This document shows positions 1-12,407 of a stretch of 64,000 nt of DNA, one piece after another. This DNA comes from Tetracladium setigerum (lineage: Eukaryota; Ascomycota; Leotiomycetes; Helotiales): contig PZJY01000009.1 of NCBI GenBank assembly GCA_031472005.1, forward strand, positions 2,536,703-2,600,702. Reading direction: 5' to 3'. The translations under genes were made by a program, and so were the position numbers. Every line of letters starts with the position of its first letter. Position 1 is the stretch's first letter. The notes under the pieces were generated by a model. It was given only the letters and a program-made list of their open reading frames with translations, was not told where the DNA came from and ran no database searches.

Positions 1-2628
1 TCGCCAATATCGAAATCTCCATCTGCTTTCGCTTCTACGTTCGAATTGTTCTGTGGGTGGTCTGGATCGGCATATTCGAAACATCGTCGAATGAAGGCAC
101 TGACACTGCTCAAGAATCTCTCATTCGTCGAGCCATGGGGACCTTCAGCAGGACCACCATTTCCTGCTTCGTACTCACTAAGTCCAACCATCGAAGTGGA
201 CGGGGTCAATGAGCCGTCGAGCCCTCTTCGCGAGAGGAAGAGAAGAGCTTCTGATATCCTGAGAATCCCTTCCCTATCCACCTTTCCATCCCCATCATCG
301 TCGTAAAGCTCAAAGAAATACGTGATGCTTCCCATAATATCACCCTTCCCCTTGATCTGAGCCAACCCAGTAACGACATCTTGAAGAGTCAAGGCGGAAT
401 TCATACCAACATCCCACCTCCGGAAGAGGCGCTGCATAAACTCGTGATCTGCTGGTTCTGGATTTCCATGACCCCAAGGCGACAGGGAAACTTCCCTCCG
501 CCTTATGGTATTTCCAAAATAAGAGTAATTGTTGTCCTCTTTCTCTGGCGGACTTGGCGAGTCTGTAATCGCCCATCTCGACATTCCAGCCAAAAACTCA
601 CGGAATCCATCATAATTCATCAATGTGGGGCTTGGCCCAAGTCCAACACGGCCCTTTTCGACACTTTGACTCTCTCCCAGTCCAGTCACTACTTCGGTGG
701 CCTTCGCTCTCCTAGCCTTTTCTCGACGATCCATTTCCTCCTGTATCATTTGATTCCTCTGCTGGCGCTCATAGAGGATTCCGTAAAATCGATCGTATAA
801 TGCACCAAGATCATCAGCACTCAGTTTCTTGCTTTCGGGTCCAAGATTTCTGATCGATGTCCGTTTTGCAAAACTTTCAATATTGTTGAGAACTGCGTCT
901 TTATGCTTCATGCGTTGCTCAACGATGCTATTCTGAGTGATACCAGAAAACTCTTTGAAAGCAACGACCATGAGCTCTTGGAAACGAGTGACTGCCCTCA
1001 GCTTTGCATTCTCTGATTTGGGATGTGCCGATTCGTCCAACTTTGAGAAGTATGCTTTTAAGACTGAGATGAAAGCTCCGTCATCCGTGGCGTCCAACAA
1101 CTCTTCTCCGTTGATCCTCAAAATTGCAAGTCCAACTTGGAACAAAACCTTGGGTCCCTCTAAGAAAAACACATCCAACACCCGGAATGCGAAAACAAGC
1201 GGCATGGAGTTGATATAAAGTGACAAAAACCATGGTAGTGATACAACCGATAGCTGAACATCCGATTTGACCAAATGATCCCACAAAATCGGCATAGTCT
1301 TCTCGACCAGAGACTCAAAAACACGTTGATCTAGCAAGGTTCCATACATCGTTGTCGAGTAGTATCCAGGAAGAAGTCTGTCGCAAAGTGTTCGGAGAAG
1401 AAAGAAAGCCTGTGCTTCTGATATGTAAATCAACAACGCCGCCACCACAATGTTCATTGCCTGGCAGTATCCAACTTCCTCGTCGATCCAACTGTATGCG
1501 GTGAGGACTCTCCTCAGCCGGCCAATACCCTCCTCGCTCTGGAAACCCGGATATTCTGGCAAACTTCGGTTCAAGTCCTTCTCGATCTCGTCGATTGCAA
1601 GAGATTCTCGTCCTTCGAATTTGGCCAGGGTATCCGCATACATAGTAGGGTTCTCTAGCCTTAGATACAACGAGCCCGAGCTCTGTTCCCAGATCTCTCC
1701 CCTCAGTCGGTTCGGTAATCCAACTCGTATAAGCTTATGAAAGGTAGGTTGTCGAATCAGAGTGACGTTTCTGCCATTGTCTCGAAGATATTCCCCCATA
1801 GTCTCATCTTACTCCTATCCCTGAGCTTCCGAGCGTCTCCTGGATATCGAAATGTCATTCCAAGTCCGGCATCTGGTGGCTCGCTGCCCTTTCTGCCTTC
1901 CCCCTGCAACATGTATTCGGAATAGCATTCTGCAACGACCCGTTTAAGCTTGGCTACCTCGCCGACCCCGACTTCAATCCTTTCTTCAGTCCATCACAAA
2001 ACCTCTCGCACGCCTGTCTACTCCCTGCCAGTTGTATTGTGATCTTCTGCTGGTAGACTGGGGTTTTGGAGGTATCATTTGTAGGAGTGTTCGTCAACCC
2101 ATTCCAGGTTGTAATCGCCAAGGCGAACTGGCGAGGTTAGCCTGGAACGAAGGGTTGAATAATAGGTAGGTAAGCTCCTACCTGATAGTTTTGACTGTGA
2201 AGACGTTCAACGCGTCTGATGGCACACAAAGGTAGTGTGAAACCATTTCCACTGGGACCTGCTCCATGAGTCTGGCCCGTAAATCCAGAGGATGTACTGG
2301 TGCTCGCTGTCTGCAGGAAGCTGGTGGGCTGGGTCGAGAAGCAGAGGTACGACTCGCTCAGGTGCAGCTTGCCGGCATAGTGATATCCAGCTCTGTCTCT
2401 ATCCCGATCTTTCTCTCCCTGGGTGGCATTTGGGGAATAGGCGATTGGCGGAGAGATGGTGAGCTCTGCGGTGATCTCCTGAAGAGGGGTCTGCGAGTCT
2501 GGGAGTCGAAACTGATGGCGGAAAAGTGTTGATTTGGCTGGGTTGCGGTCGGAGGGCGAGATGTTGAGGGCTTGAGTCGGGTCAATGAAGGACTGAGCCT
2601 TTTGCACAAGGCTGGAGAGGTTGAACAT
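1..2628 (-). CDS. GYP2: Gyp2/Mdr1-type Rab GTPase-activating protein (GRAM + TBC + EF-hand), 3' end outside window
   Basis: A GAP that speeds GTP hydrolysis by Rab/Ypt GTPases in membrane traffic. The start at 2628 opens exon 1 (2628-2182), which reads into a GRAM-like domain (about residues 40-150). After an intron at 2181-2128 the frame stays open from 2127 to base 1, so about 858 residues are visible and the C-terminus is cut by the window edge. The TBC domain begins near residue 285 (VGLPNRLRGEIWEQ). It carries the arginine-finger motif (IEKDLNR) and the glutamine-finger motif (GYCQAMN, near residue 371), so it should be active. Near residue 760 an EF-hand loop reads DDDGDGKVDREG. GRAM, TBC and EF-hand in this order is the layout of fungal Gyp2. 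No damage seen in the visible part. Confidence 0.88.
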
Positions 2629-4470
2629 GGTTCATGATCTTGAATGGTGGTTGTTTGTTGTCATGAACGGTTGGTCTCTTGTCTCTTGTTCCTCCAGAGC
2701 CTGAGACGTAGGACTTCTCAGCTGCTCCGGGGACGACGGGGTCGAGCTCCTCAATCAGCATCATCCCGCCGCTAGACGGGCCAATCAGAAGCGCCTCTAT
2801 AACGATTGGCGCGAACAACAAAACATGCAAAAGTCGTCAAGGACCCAAAGTGTGAAAGGTCCTCTGTTGATATAAAAACTAAAAAAAAAAAAACTTACTA
2901 CTGCTTTTCTCACTCTTGAAAAACGAGTACTGGTGGTTGGAATTTGAAAGATATTGGGAAGAGAAGTAATGGCCTAGGCTTTAAATACTCATTATTACTA
3001 TATGGAACATACTAAATCGGTTGAAACTACTATGCACCGTCCAGCTTCACAATCTGCCTGCTAACATCAAAATATCTTGAACGAAAACAAGACGGGCTGC
3101 ATGCTTCCATTACAAATGCACAAAAATTTCTGATGTATGTGTCCCTCTCGACCATCGTCAACATTCTTATTCTGCAAAAGTACTTCATACCGCCGTGGCC
3201 AAGGCCGGCAAACATGTGCCGGAATTGTGACGGGTCTTTTTATCCCGAATCCTTATTTACCACTCATCGGCAGAGTAGTATCGGTGATAATGCCTCTGAT
3301 CCATTCAGCTTGCACTCTTCTTATTATTACGGTTCATATTCATCAAGTCCTCGCACACAGTACTTCCCATAGGCACACATTGTTAAGAGCCCCAGGACGG
3401 AGGGTTCCGTTTCGGTTGCGGAACTCGACAGCCCTTCAAACTTGGGAATAGACAAGGTTAGAAAAAGATATTTGTATCAGAGAGCTGGAAAGAAGGTAGA
3501 GTATAGAGGGATGATATCCAGAATATCTGGTGCTTGGGGATCGATCATAAAGAGAACCAAGCAGCCTAACTACAGACTCATGATCACATCGACTTATGGG
3601 TGAAGTTTCATCTCGATCAAAATTAGAGCATCGATTTTGAAGTTAGAGCCAAGCCTGGCTTGGCGTAAATAGATTGAAGTTGAGGCTAGATTGGGAAAGT
3701 GCTATATGTCAATAAAGCCTGTTTCCATTTGTCCATCTACTTTCTGATAACCTCCAACCTCAGGTGTTGCTGCATTCGTTTAATATTATAGACTCTGCCA
3801 ATCATATTTGGGTGTTTTTACACAGATTGAGCTGGATGGTAAGACGTGACACATTTCACGGGGTTGGTGATTGGAATTCGCTGTCAAGGTTTGATGCCGA
3901 CATTGGGTTTCAGGTCTCCAACTTTGACGGCACTTGGTGATTTTGCTGACCCGCCAAAAGTTCAAATATTCGAGTAAAACGACCTGAATCTCTAACCTGT
4001 GCTCAAATCGGAAACTTACATCCATAGACCTGAGCATTTTGACAAGTATGATGCGCTGACCCTGACCAAAATCAGTTCGCTCAGCACCTTTCTTTCCAAA
4101 TCACCAAATCGAACTCTCTTTCCTGCAGACAACTAAATAACATTTCCCAGATAGTACAGTGTATCCTTCAACATGAAAAGTCTGAGATCATAAAATTTAT
4201 ATATATGCTTAGCCCTGAATTCTCTTGGTATGAAAGATAATCCCCTAAAAACGCCAGGCAATTTGTTAATGAAGACTTCCTATGTACGCATTTCAAGCTT
4301 CCGAAAAGAATGCTACAAGAAACGCATTACCAACGAATCACCACCTTATATTGTCTCGCTCTTCTGCTGGGCAATCGCGGGGCTTACTATCGCCCCTCCA
4401 CGATGCGGCTGCGGCTCCTCCGAATTTCCAATTTCCACGGTGGGGGTGTCCACAACTTCGCTTGATTCGG
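2629..4470. other. Intergenic stretch without a supported gene
   Basis: No open frame here has recognisable protein character. There is a run of A at about 2880-2893. The rest is moderately AT-rich and probably holds the Gyp2 promoter (its start is at 2628) and sequence downstream of the pseudogene that ends near 4470. Confidence 0.5.
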
Positions 4471-5642
4471 GCTGCTCACATAGCTTGTGTGTGGATTTGA
4501 TACCGCATAAGGACTGTAAGGAGTACTAATATAGCTCGGAGTTGAAGGAGGTCCCCCGTACGACATTGAATGTACGGGAGGAAGATGATGAGAGCAACAA
4601 AACCAAACACGAGTGCGGTGCCTCCAATCGTGATTCCTGCTATTTCTCTACCTCCAAGAGCTGGAATTGAGGACAAAGGAGGTATGGCCGTTGCTGTGGA
4701 TGTTGGAGGTATTTGAGAGAGGGTAACAATCTCTGTAACTCCTGGTGGACTGGATATTGTGGACGGAATGGCAGAGGTCGTCGTTCCCTCGTCTACTGGT
4801 TTCACTGCTCCTTGGGGTCCGAGGTTGACATATGATTCGCAGTCTACAACTGGAGCTGCCAGTGGACAGCTTGCGGCTTGACAGAGTTAGAACAATTGAG
4901 GCCCTGCTGAGGGATTCACCATGATTCCAGGCTGGCAACGAACATTGAACCTTACATTCATCTGTGACTCGAGTGTGTTGCTGTCCTGAACCGAAAAGCC
5001 AAACTCCACAGCCGAAAGAGTGAGCTGATTGATGAAGTGTCCAAGGTGTGTATGGTTTAAATCCATAAACTTGTGTACATATGCTAAAGAGAGCGGCGCT
5101 CCCGTTACGCCTTTTGGACGTGGCGGGGGCAGAGTGCAGCCAAAAACGAAGGCGAAAGATCGGAAAAAGTGTGCAAATAAACGGCTACAGATGGTTAAGT
5201 TGAGTATACGATGCTTTTGGGCACACATACTATTGATTTGACTTTTCTTCGATCTGAACGCTGTCTACTGATCCATTTAAGTAGGCGTGTAAAGGCTCTG
5301 TCCACCCCCATCCAGCCAATCTATTCCTACAGCCTGGTTGTTGAGATTCGTGGAATCGATGGAACCATTAAACCAGGGCAAAAGAAAGACAGGCTCGTTG
5401 TCAAAAGTGCCACGATTCAGAATACCAGTAATTTCGCGATTCGCAGCAGGAAGTTTTCCTCCACCCGCAAAGGCCAACGACACAACTGACTGCATCAGCT
5501 TCCCTTGACTGGTCGTGGTGTTCTCTCCATATTGCTGTAGGGCATAGAAATCACAAATTGTCGCATTACTTGGTCTCTGGGTGGAATTCTGCGCAAAGGT
5601 CAACCCAAAACAAAGAACAATTGCTGAAAGGGATAACATCAT
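4400..5642 (-). pseudogene. Broken gene for a secreted/membrane-anchored fungal surface protein of unknown function
   Basis: The start at 5642 is followed by a clear signal peptide (hydrophobic, ending FAQ) and an ectodomain with several N-glycosylation sites. The frame then breaks near 5293-5300: after the LDGGG motif, one missing base moves the likely continuation (EPLHAYLNGSVDS) into another frame. A good 46-base intron follows (GTATGT donor at about 5231, CTTAAC branch, CTGTAG acceptor), and the reading resumes with GCTLPPP and a YVHKFMDLNHT segment. An in-frame TAA lies at 4887-4889, followed by a Cys-containing stretch, a Ser/Thr/Pro-rich linker and a transmembrane helix (about 4640-4575). 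The Pro/Tyr-rich cytoplasmic tail (SYGGPPSTPSYIS) is in yet another frame. Two or three separate lesions make decay more likely than one sequencing error. I recognise the general layout from fungal hypothetical proteins but cannot name a function. Confidence 0.65.
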
Positions 5643-6542
5643 GAATTGTTAGCAAAGAAAGAAACAAACATCACAAGAAACTGATCCTCCAGGAGATAAA
5701 TATCATGCAATCGACTTGGTCTTCTTGATAATCACAGTTTTCTTTCAACTCGATGATCCAATAAAGATCGAGAGCTTCGGACCAATTCCATTTCCGTTGG
5801 ATAACACAATCTTGCGGTGCAAGATACCTTGATCTTTCCAACAAAAGCCGGGACCGACCTGGTACCCACAAGATGAATACACGAATAGGAGGAAGGCCAT
5901 TGGGCAGTCAAGCGTTCTTCTTTGTTTCATTGCCAAGATGCTGGATTTGAGCGTGCAGGTCATTTTTCTTTCAGGTGATATCAAACTGTATCACCGGTAA
6001 TTTGTAGTGCATGATTGCATTGAACGCCATCTCTACAATTTGAAATAAGCATACGAACTGCAGGACTACGGTAGTCGTGGCTGACGAGTGACGATGAAAT
6101 ATGCTGGAGAATAGAATTACTATTTCTCTCCTGTTTTTGAGATAATGAAGAAGGGCTCTCCAAAGGATCGCTGGATCGAGACAATCAAATTGTTTTCTTA
6201 TTTACGCCCCACCGTAAATGGCAGGCAAAGCCGCACTTCTTTACCGCAGACGGACGAATGTGGGTGCTGATGTTGACAAAAAGAGGTTGAAGTCCCTTAG
6301 GTAATGTCTCCAATGGTTAGACGACATTGGCAGTCATCGACGATCTATTGGGGCGTTATAAACTTCAATCGAAACCTTGTCTTTAGACCCTAGCTTAAAA
6401 AAGACCTACGGTGTAATGATCTCACTCTTTAGAACCAGCGAGTGTCATAATGAATGGATGACTGTACGTTTTAAATTTTGTTTTGATTACTAGATTAAAT
6501 TTTATGTTAAAAGATACGCACAATTGGCCTCTAAAAAACGGT
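5643..6542. other. Intergenic stretch
   Basis: No supported gene. It separates the signal-peptide start of the pseudogene (5642) from the 3' end of the amidase gene (6543), which points the same way, so it should hold the upstream region of the former and the terminator of the latter. AT-rich around 6350-6500. Confidence 0.45.
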
Positions 6543-8645
6543 CTAGAATGTCAAACTTCCAACCTTTGGAACCCGAAGAATGCCAGCTGCCAAAAGCTTC
6601 TCAGCCAAGGTGAAGATAATTCCATCACAGCCCTTGGATGCCACAATACTGACAGCGACGGGCAAAAACTCCTCTTGCATGGTGATGGTACTATTGTACG
6701 CTGCTTGTCCAACTATTAAACGAAACATTAGCGACCTGTTGCACGTGTAAAATAAGAGGAGACATACTTGGGAACACGAAATCTGGTTGTTCTGCGAATC
6801 CGGAAAGTCGGCCGGTGCTGATACCAGATGGGATACCGGGAGCACTGCAATGGTTAGATCTCATCGTGGAAGCGGGAAAATGGATCTACCTTAGGTATCT
6901 GTTTCGGTAACTAGTGCCTGCGGCAGAGGAAACATAAACGAGAAGACTCTCGCTGCAACTCTCTTTGCTTGGAAGCATCACTTTCTCCTCCCACCAGTTC
7001 TTGAAAATCGTGGCATTCTTGATAGCAGTCTCTTCAGCATCGGCAGGGAGACTCGTCTGTCCATAGGCCCATCTGATCAGTGGGGATGGATCAACAAAAG
7101 GTCGTTTGCCGTTGAACTTGGCAGCAAAATCGCGGTAGAAAGGAACGGTGAGAAGGCGCCATTGTTGTTGGGAGATCAAGGCCGGGTAGGCGAGGTTCAT
7201 GAGAGCAGAAAGAGACTGGCCGTTGGCTTCAGCTGGAGGGTCTGCAGCCCAGATGTTGGCGGGGACAATTGCTTCTGGCGCGGATGCTCCGAGAAAGTTT
7301 TGAAGCTTCGCAAGGAAATCAATCAGAATGGTGTTTGCCTCGGAGTTTGCGACTGTTGGAAATCCAGTTGTTAGGATCTTCTTTGGGAGAGATGGATAAT
7401 CCGAGCTGATGTTGGTGAGATACATGGCTTTTGCAGCTGCGTGCCAGATGACTGGATCACGTGTGAGAAAACCAGCGGTATCGAGAGCCGGTGATAATGG
7501 CATGACATTATCGAGAGATACAAGACCATGAGAGGGTCTGTTACCGAAGCAGCCGTTCGCTCCCGATGGGCCACGAATTGAACCGCCGGTATCAGAACCA
7601 AGTGAGATATCAATCCATGAGTATGCACCCGTTGCGGCTCCAGGACCGGACGAAGAAGACGAGGGGTCTTGATACCCATCACCTCGTGCATTGAAAGGGC
7701 AGTGGTAGTCTACCCAATCAGCAGTTGGGCTTTCGCCATTGGCAAATTGAGAGGTCTTCATCTTGCCAACAATCACAGCACCTGCGTCAATGAGTCGTTG
7801 AACTGGCTCGCAAGTCACCGTTTTCTCTGGATACAAATCGTAGTAGGCTCTGTTACCAGCTCCTGTTCTGACACCTTTGATATCGAAGATGTCCTTGATA
7901 CCAACTCGTACACCAGCAAGCGGCTTGGCAGCAGTTTTGGTGTAGTAAAGACGAGAAGGCACGCCAACAGTGACTGTGTAATCTCCTGCAATGGCAGCGC
8001 TAAGAACAGAGTAAGATCCATCTGGGTTTGGCTTCAATCCCTCGGTGAAAGCCCCATTCTCATCAGAATATAATCTGTAGGCTTGGTAGACATTTCCAGT
8101 GCGGGCAGACATGAAGTATGGTCCAGCGGGAATGTCGGTTCGCCATCCGGTGAAGTTGTAGCCTTGGCTTTCAACGGATGCTGTATATGCTCGTGCTGGC
8201 ATGAAAATACGAGTACCGTATTGAGTGAGTGCTGCACCCAAGGGATACTTGACATTTGCTGGGGTATTTCCAACATGCTTGAGGTAGATGGCTGAGAACA
8301 AGTTAGCGAGAAAGACTTGGAGGTGATTACATCGAGATTACCTTGAAGAAAGCCAAGATTGAAAACATCATCATTCTTGGTGTAGTTTGCAACCAAAGAC
8401 CTGAATGCATCAACAGTGAAGGATGAGCTGGAATCCCCAAAGACTGTCAAGGGGATCAGGTCTTGTCCATTAGACCCATGGCTCAATAGTGCTGGTGTAG
8501 CGTCGATAATGGACACAACTTCAGGAGCAGCATAATAGGCGATTCCATTCACAATCACCGTCTTGCCTCCGTCTGAGGCTTGAGCTCTGCTGGAAGTTGC
8601 GAGAGCGAGGACGGCAAGTCCGGCATTGAGGAAACGGGAAAGCAT
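6543..8645 (-). CDS. Secreted amidase-signature enzyme with N-terminal extra domain
   Basis: A hydrolase of the amidase signature family, which cleaves amide bonds with a Ser-cisSer-Lys triad. Exons are 8645-8342, 8291-6890, 6844-6768 and 6712-6543. They sum to 1953 bases (650 residues) and every junction keeps frame. A signal peptide is visible (MLSRFLNAGLAVLALATSSRAQA), so the enzyme is probably secreted. Residues about 30-200 form a separate N-terminal region of the kind seen before amidase domains in fungal proteins annotated as scytalone dehydratase-like/Arp1 N-terminal. The amidase core follows: catalytic Lys near 234 (GVRVGIKDIFD), cis-Ser near 316 in SSSSSGPGA, nucleophile Ser near 339 in SDTGGSIRGP. 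All three are present, so it should be active. The substrate cannot be told from sequence. Confidence 0.85.
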
Positions 8646-10492
8646 TTCGAAAATTCAGGATGAAAGAACGTGGAGGGAGAAACCAGAGAGAAGATCCGGA
8701 TGCCTACCAACAGACAATTCAAGCGAGGGAGGGAGCAGGATATATAGCATTTCCAATAACACAAAATGCTCTAGTCATCAAGGTTCTCTCCACTTTCACC
8801 ACGCGGTCTTTTCTGCATCCACGTTCCTGGAGCTACTTTCAGGTACCACGCTATGGGGTTATAGTTCATCCAAAGATAACCAATACTTTTGGCCAAAAGG
8901 CTCGGGTGGAGTAGTCGATGCGGAATTGACGGTGCATGGCGATGAGCTAGAAGGAAGATAAGAACAAGAGTCCACATTTCTGCATTGGCACTTGAATTCA
9001 ATTGAATTGCAATGCACGAGGTTGCATGGATAAGGCAATCAGGGAGTCTGCCAACCTGGCAGGCTTGTAAAGTTTCTTTGCAAACAGGCCACTTGGCCGT
9101 CGTTTATTCCATTGCCAGGTCCCTTGTTTGAAGTATAAGATAGGTGACGAAGCAAAAAGATACAAATTTGGTATGCAAGATCAACTCCTTAGATGGAAAA
9201 CAAACAGTCATAAAAACCGCGATGAAGGACTAGGTCAAGTAGAGAAGAGATATCCGCCAAGCAGCTCTCTAGGAGAAATTGACAAAGCTATACTGTTAAA
9301 AGGTACAAGCTTGGCGTGATAAGAATGATAACGAAGCGGCTCAATGTTTCTCTCCTTCCTGTTGTGGTAATGCGGGGGAGACAAGTAAGTAAAGTGGGGT
9401 GAAATAGATTGGAAACTCCATCTTTTAAGCATCAATCGTTGATCCCACTCTTCAGTTGTCGGGTCCGAGGTCTTAACGCGCATCTACTGTTGGGCTTTCC
9501 ATGTCAACTCGTGTTGGAGCCCTTTAGAATTTGTCAGTTTTGAAGTCGGTATCAGACTCTCCGCCGGGAACCTCGGACTAGACAATACAGCCGTCGACTT
9601 TCGCGACTAAGTGCTTCGGAAAGCCGAGAAAAGTCAAACAAAGGATGCATAATCACAGTTTAGTTGCGTTCTTGGCCCCTTGAGCGCTTTCATTGCCCTA
9701 TTACTTCGCTCTCATGTGGGCGAAATCGGAGCGTTTAGTATGAAACGAGGTTTTCAAGTATTGTGTCAAGTCTTCTGTTGGATTCCCCATTTGTTAATTT
9801 ACCGAAGTAAAATCATCTGCTCACCTTTCCTATTTTTTGTTCATGGCTGTTGAATAACTAGAAAAAAATAGGAACGGAGGATTGTCGCTTAGCTCCAACC
9901 AATGTGCCGATTGAGTAGCAAATCCTCAAACAGAACCCGACCTCTCAAGAGTGTGCTGACTGTATACTGCAAAACAAGTATCCGTAGGTAGCCATTGATG
10001 GAGTTCCCTACCTTTTCGAAGAATAGGGTCCATGATAAAAGAAATGCCTATCGACTGGTGGACCAACAATTCGATTGCCTTGATGAAGTTGAGCAGTATC
10101 CTAACCTTATTCATCGTTCAGCACTTTTCGTTGTTTTAACTGGCAAATTGAATAGAGCAGACAAGATTTGGGCCTGTGGGTATACATCAATTTCAAGAAG
10201 TTGGCAGCACATTCGACGCAAGGGCGACAAGGCTAATGTTGAATAGCGTTGCACTATAAGCCTGAGACGAAAGCAATCGTTGCTCTCGGAAATTAAGCAA
10301 ACTGACGCGCGAATTCAGAACAGCGACGAAAGGGTAGGAAAACTGAAGCCTTGCTATACGTGTTGCATTTCAAAGTGGAACAGGTGGGATGTGAATGTGA
10401 ATTCTATTGCCAAAGCTTTCGGCTTTCACTTCGATCTTCCGCCCGAGGCAAGATACGAAGACGATGACCTCGCAGTATCGGTCCGAGGTGAC
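8646..10492. other. Long intergenic stretch
   Basis: About 1.8 kb between the amidase start and the 3' end of the STRAP-like gene, which points the same way. Small open frames are present on both strands, but none shows a domain, signal peptide or sensible splicing. The part next to 8645 must contain the amidase promoter. No repeat or RNA gene recognised. Confidence 0.45.
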
Positions 10493-11735
10493 CTACTCCG
10501 TACGCCACAGTCCGTATGAACCAGTACAATTCTTCCACATCTTGATCGTGCCGTCTTCACTGCCAGTAGAGTAGAGCTTTCCATCTGGCGAGAAGCTGAT
10601 GCTCCAAATCGGGCCATGGTGACCTTTGTGCACATCTAAAGCAGTCAGCAAAGTTCTGTCAAATCAATTGAACACATACCGAGCTCCTTCTCCGAGTCGT
10701 AATCGTACACTTTAGCCCAGGTATCCTTCATACCACCGGTGACAAATTTCCTCTGGGTTGGATGGAGCGCAACACTGGCAACTTCATATGGGAGCGCCAC
10801 GCTCTTAATCAAGGTACGAGCATCGATTCCACCATAGAAGTACACAGTCTTGCCGGCTGCAATCGCCAATACCGGATGCCCACCACCGATATCACCGGGT
10901 TGTGGCTTGACGTTGGTGAATTCGCAAGATCCAATCTCGCCAGAAACAGGCTGCTCCTGCATGACTGTTCGTGTACGTAAATCCCACCATCTGATCATCT
11001 TGTCATCTGCAGCGGTTACCAGAATATTTGGGTCGTGTGTCCAAACGATTGCTTTGATTGTGCCCTTATGAACACCAGTCCCAACTTCAAAAGCCTCCTC
11101 GGCGGGGATTAGGGTTCGGTCGGCAGGAGTTGGTGTTGCAGTCCCGTTTGTAGACGGAGTGATGGGGAAACTCGAGAGAGATCGAAGATGCGAAGGATCT
11201 TTTCCATCCCACCTGTCGCTAGAAGCTGACCTTGGTCTGGGGGGAACGCGACGGCGCGCACAATGTGGTTGTGTTGAAGAGTATAAAGGGTCTCGCCAGA
11301 ATGTGTATCCCATACTCTCCTAAAAGAGAGTTAGCAGTGAAATCCATGAGCTTGGAGGAAGACAAACGCGGTGAAGTCTGCAGAGGCTGTAGCCGCAGTT
11401 GCAGCATCGGGGGAAAGTCGAGCCTGGTAAACCGCGCCTTTGTGTCCAAAGAAGGTTCCAATCCTGCAATTCATGAGCGCAATTCACCACTCCATCTGCG
11501 GATAACGAACCAATCACCAGTCACACCGTCTCGCAGCATAGGATTATTGTCTTGTCCAAAGTCAGCATTTCAGATGGCTCCCGTCCATTTCAATGCCTAA
11601 CACACCTTTGCAGGCCGAGATCATGTAGTATTCCTCCTCTCCAACGAATCCAGAAAAGCTGAGATGTGTGACGGGGCGCGAATGACCGTGGCAGGTCAGG
11701 GGTACATATTGCTTGGAGATTTCTTGAGATGCCAT
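10493..11735 (-). CDS. STRAP-like WD40 protein (serine-threonine kinase receptor-associated protein homologue)
   Basis: A WD40 beta-propeller resembling STRAP/unrip, an adaptor linked in animals to SMN and RNA assembly and to TGF-beta signalling; the fungal role is less clear. Exons: 11735-11606, 11550-11511, 11463-11368, 11319-11172, 11097-10680, 10635-10493. They total 975 bases, exactly 325 codons including the stop (human STRAP is about 350 residues). WD repeats are clear, for example a repeat starting VWDTHSGETLYTLQHNHIV, then KMIRWWDLRT, and a last one ending GTIKMWKNCTGSYG. Some donors are weak (GTTCGT, GTTTGT, GTTTCC). The 74-base intron at 11171-11098 is inferred because frame is lost without it. 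The gene is divergent from the DOA1-like gene, with 672 bases between starts. Confidence 0.8.
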
Positions 11736-12407
11736 GATTGCGACGGGCGGAATTGACGCTTGTGTGGTGGTAGATGGCTCAAAAGGGGTATCTAGATATT
11801 GGACGTGGTTGTCGTGGTGGTATGCAAGAAGCGAAGAGTGTCGCAAATGGTTGCGTGTGTGATTTTAAAGAACAAGGTGGAATCTGTCGTTGCGGGTCTT
11901 TCGTGAAGGGGGATGCGGTAAAAAGGGCGATTGAAGGAGATTCGTTGCAAGGTCGTAAATTCGTTACTGTTTGTTGAGTTGATATAGTATTCGAAGAGAA
12001 ATGCGTAGCCGCGATCAATTATTCTCCTTCTTCTGCTTCAAGGTACACACTTGAGGAAAAGAGTTCAAGGCTCCTTGGGGGAAAGAAGAAGAAGAAGACA
12101 CGAGAGGCGCCAACCCTGTGAGATGACAGGATGCGCTAGGCTGAAGATAGACGAGACAAGATTGACGCTACAGACGCGCCTCGGCGGCGCGGCTGTGATA
12201 AGGTTGGCGCTTGGCGATAGGCGAGGAGGCTGAAGGGCGGGCGCGGCTCGGCTGGAGGGGGAAGGTGAAGCTCCTCCAGAAGCCAATCGATGGAAATGGA
12301 AATATTGCAACATCAACAACACCAAGACGACTAAACTTGTCAACCTCAATCAACCAGACCATCAGAACTTTCAGAATCTTTGAATAGCCGCCGATACATC
12401 TTCCAAC
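11736..12407. promoter_or_regulatory. Shared divergent promoter region between two WD40 genes
   Basis: The 672 bases between the start of the STRAP-like gene (11735, minus) and that of the DOA1-like gene (12408, plus) must serve both. A purine-rich tract lies at 12060-12100 and a GC-rich stretch at 12170-12260. No TATA box stands out, as usual for housekeeping promoters. Co-regulation is inference. Confidence 0.5.

Noticed and set aside
3030..3451. Overlapping small frames on both strands
   Set aside because: Low-complexity, mutually overlapping and without signal peptide, domain or introns.
9995..10519. Two plus-strand frames in the long amidase-STRAP spacer
   Set aside because: No protein-like pattern; the second runs into the 3' end of the STRAP-like gene on the other strand.
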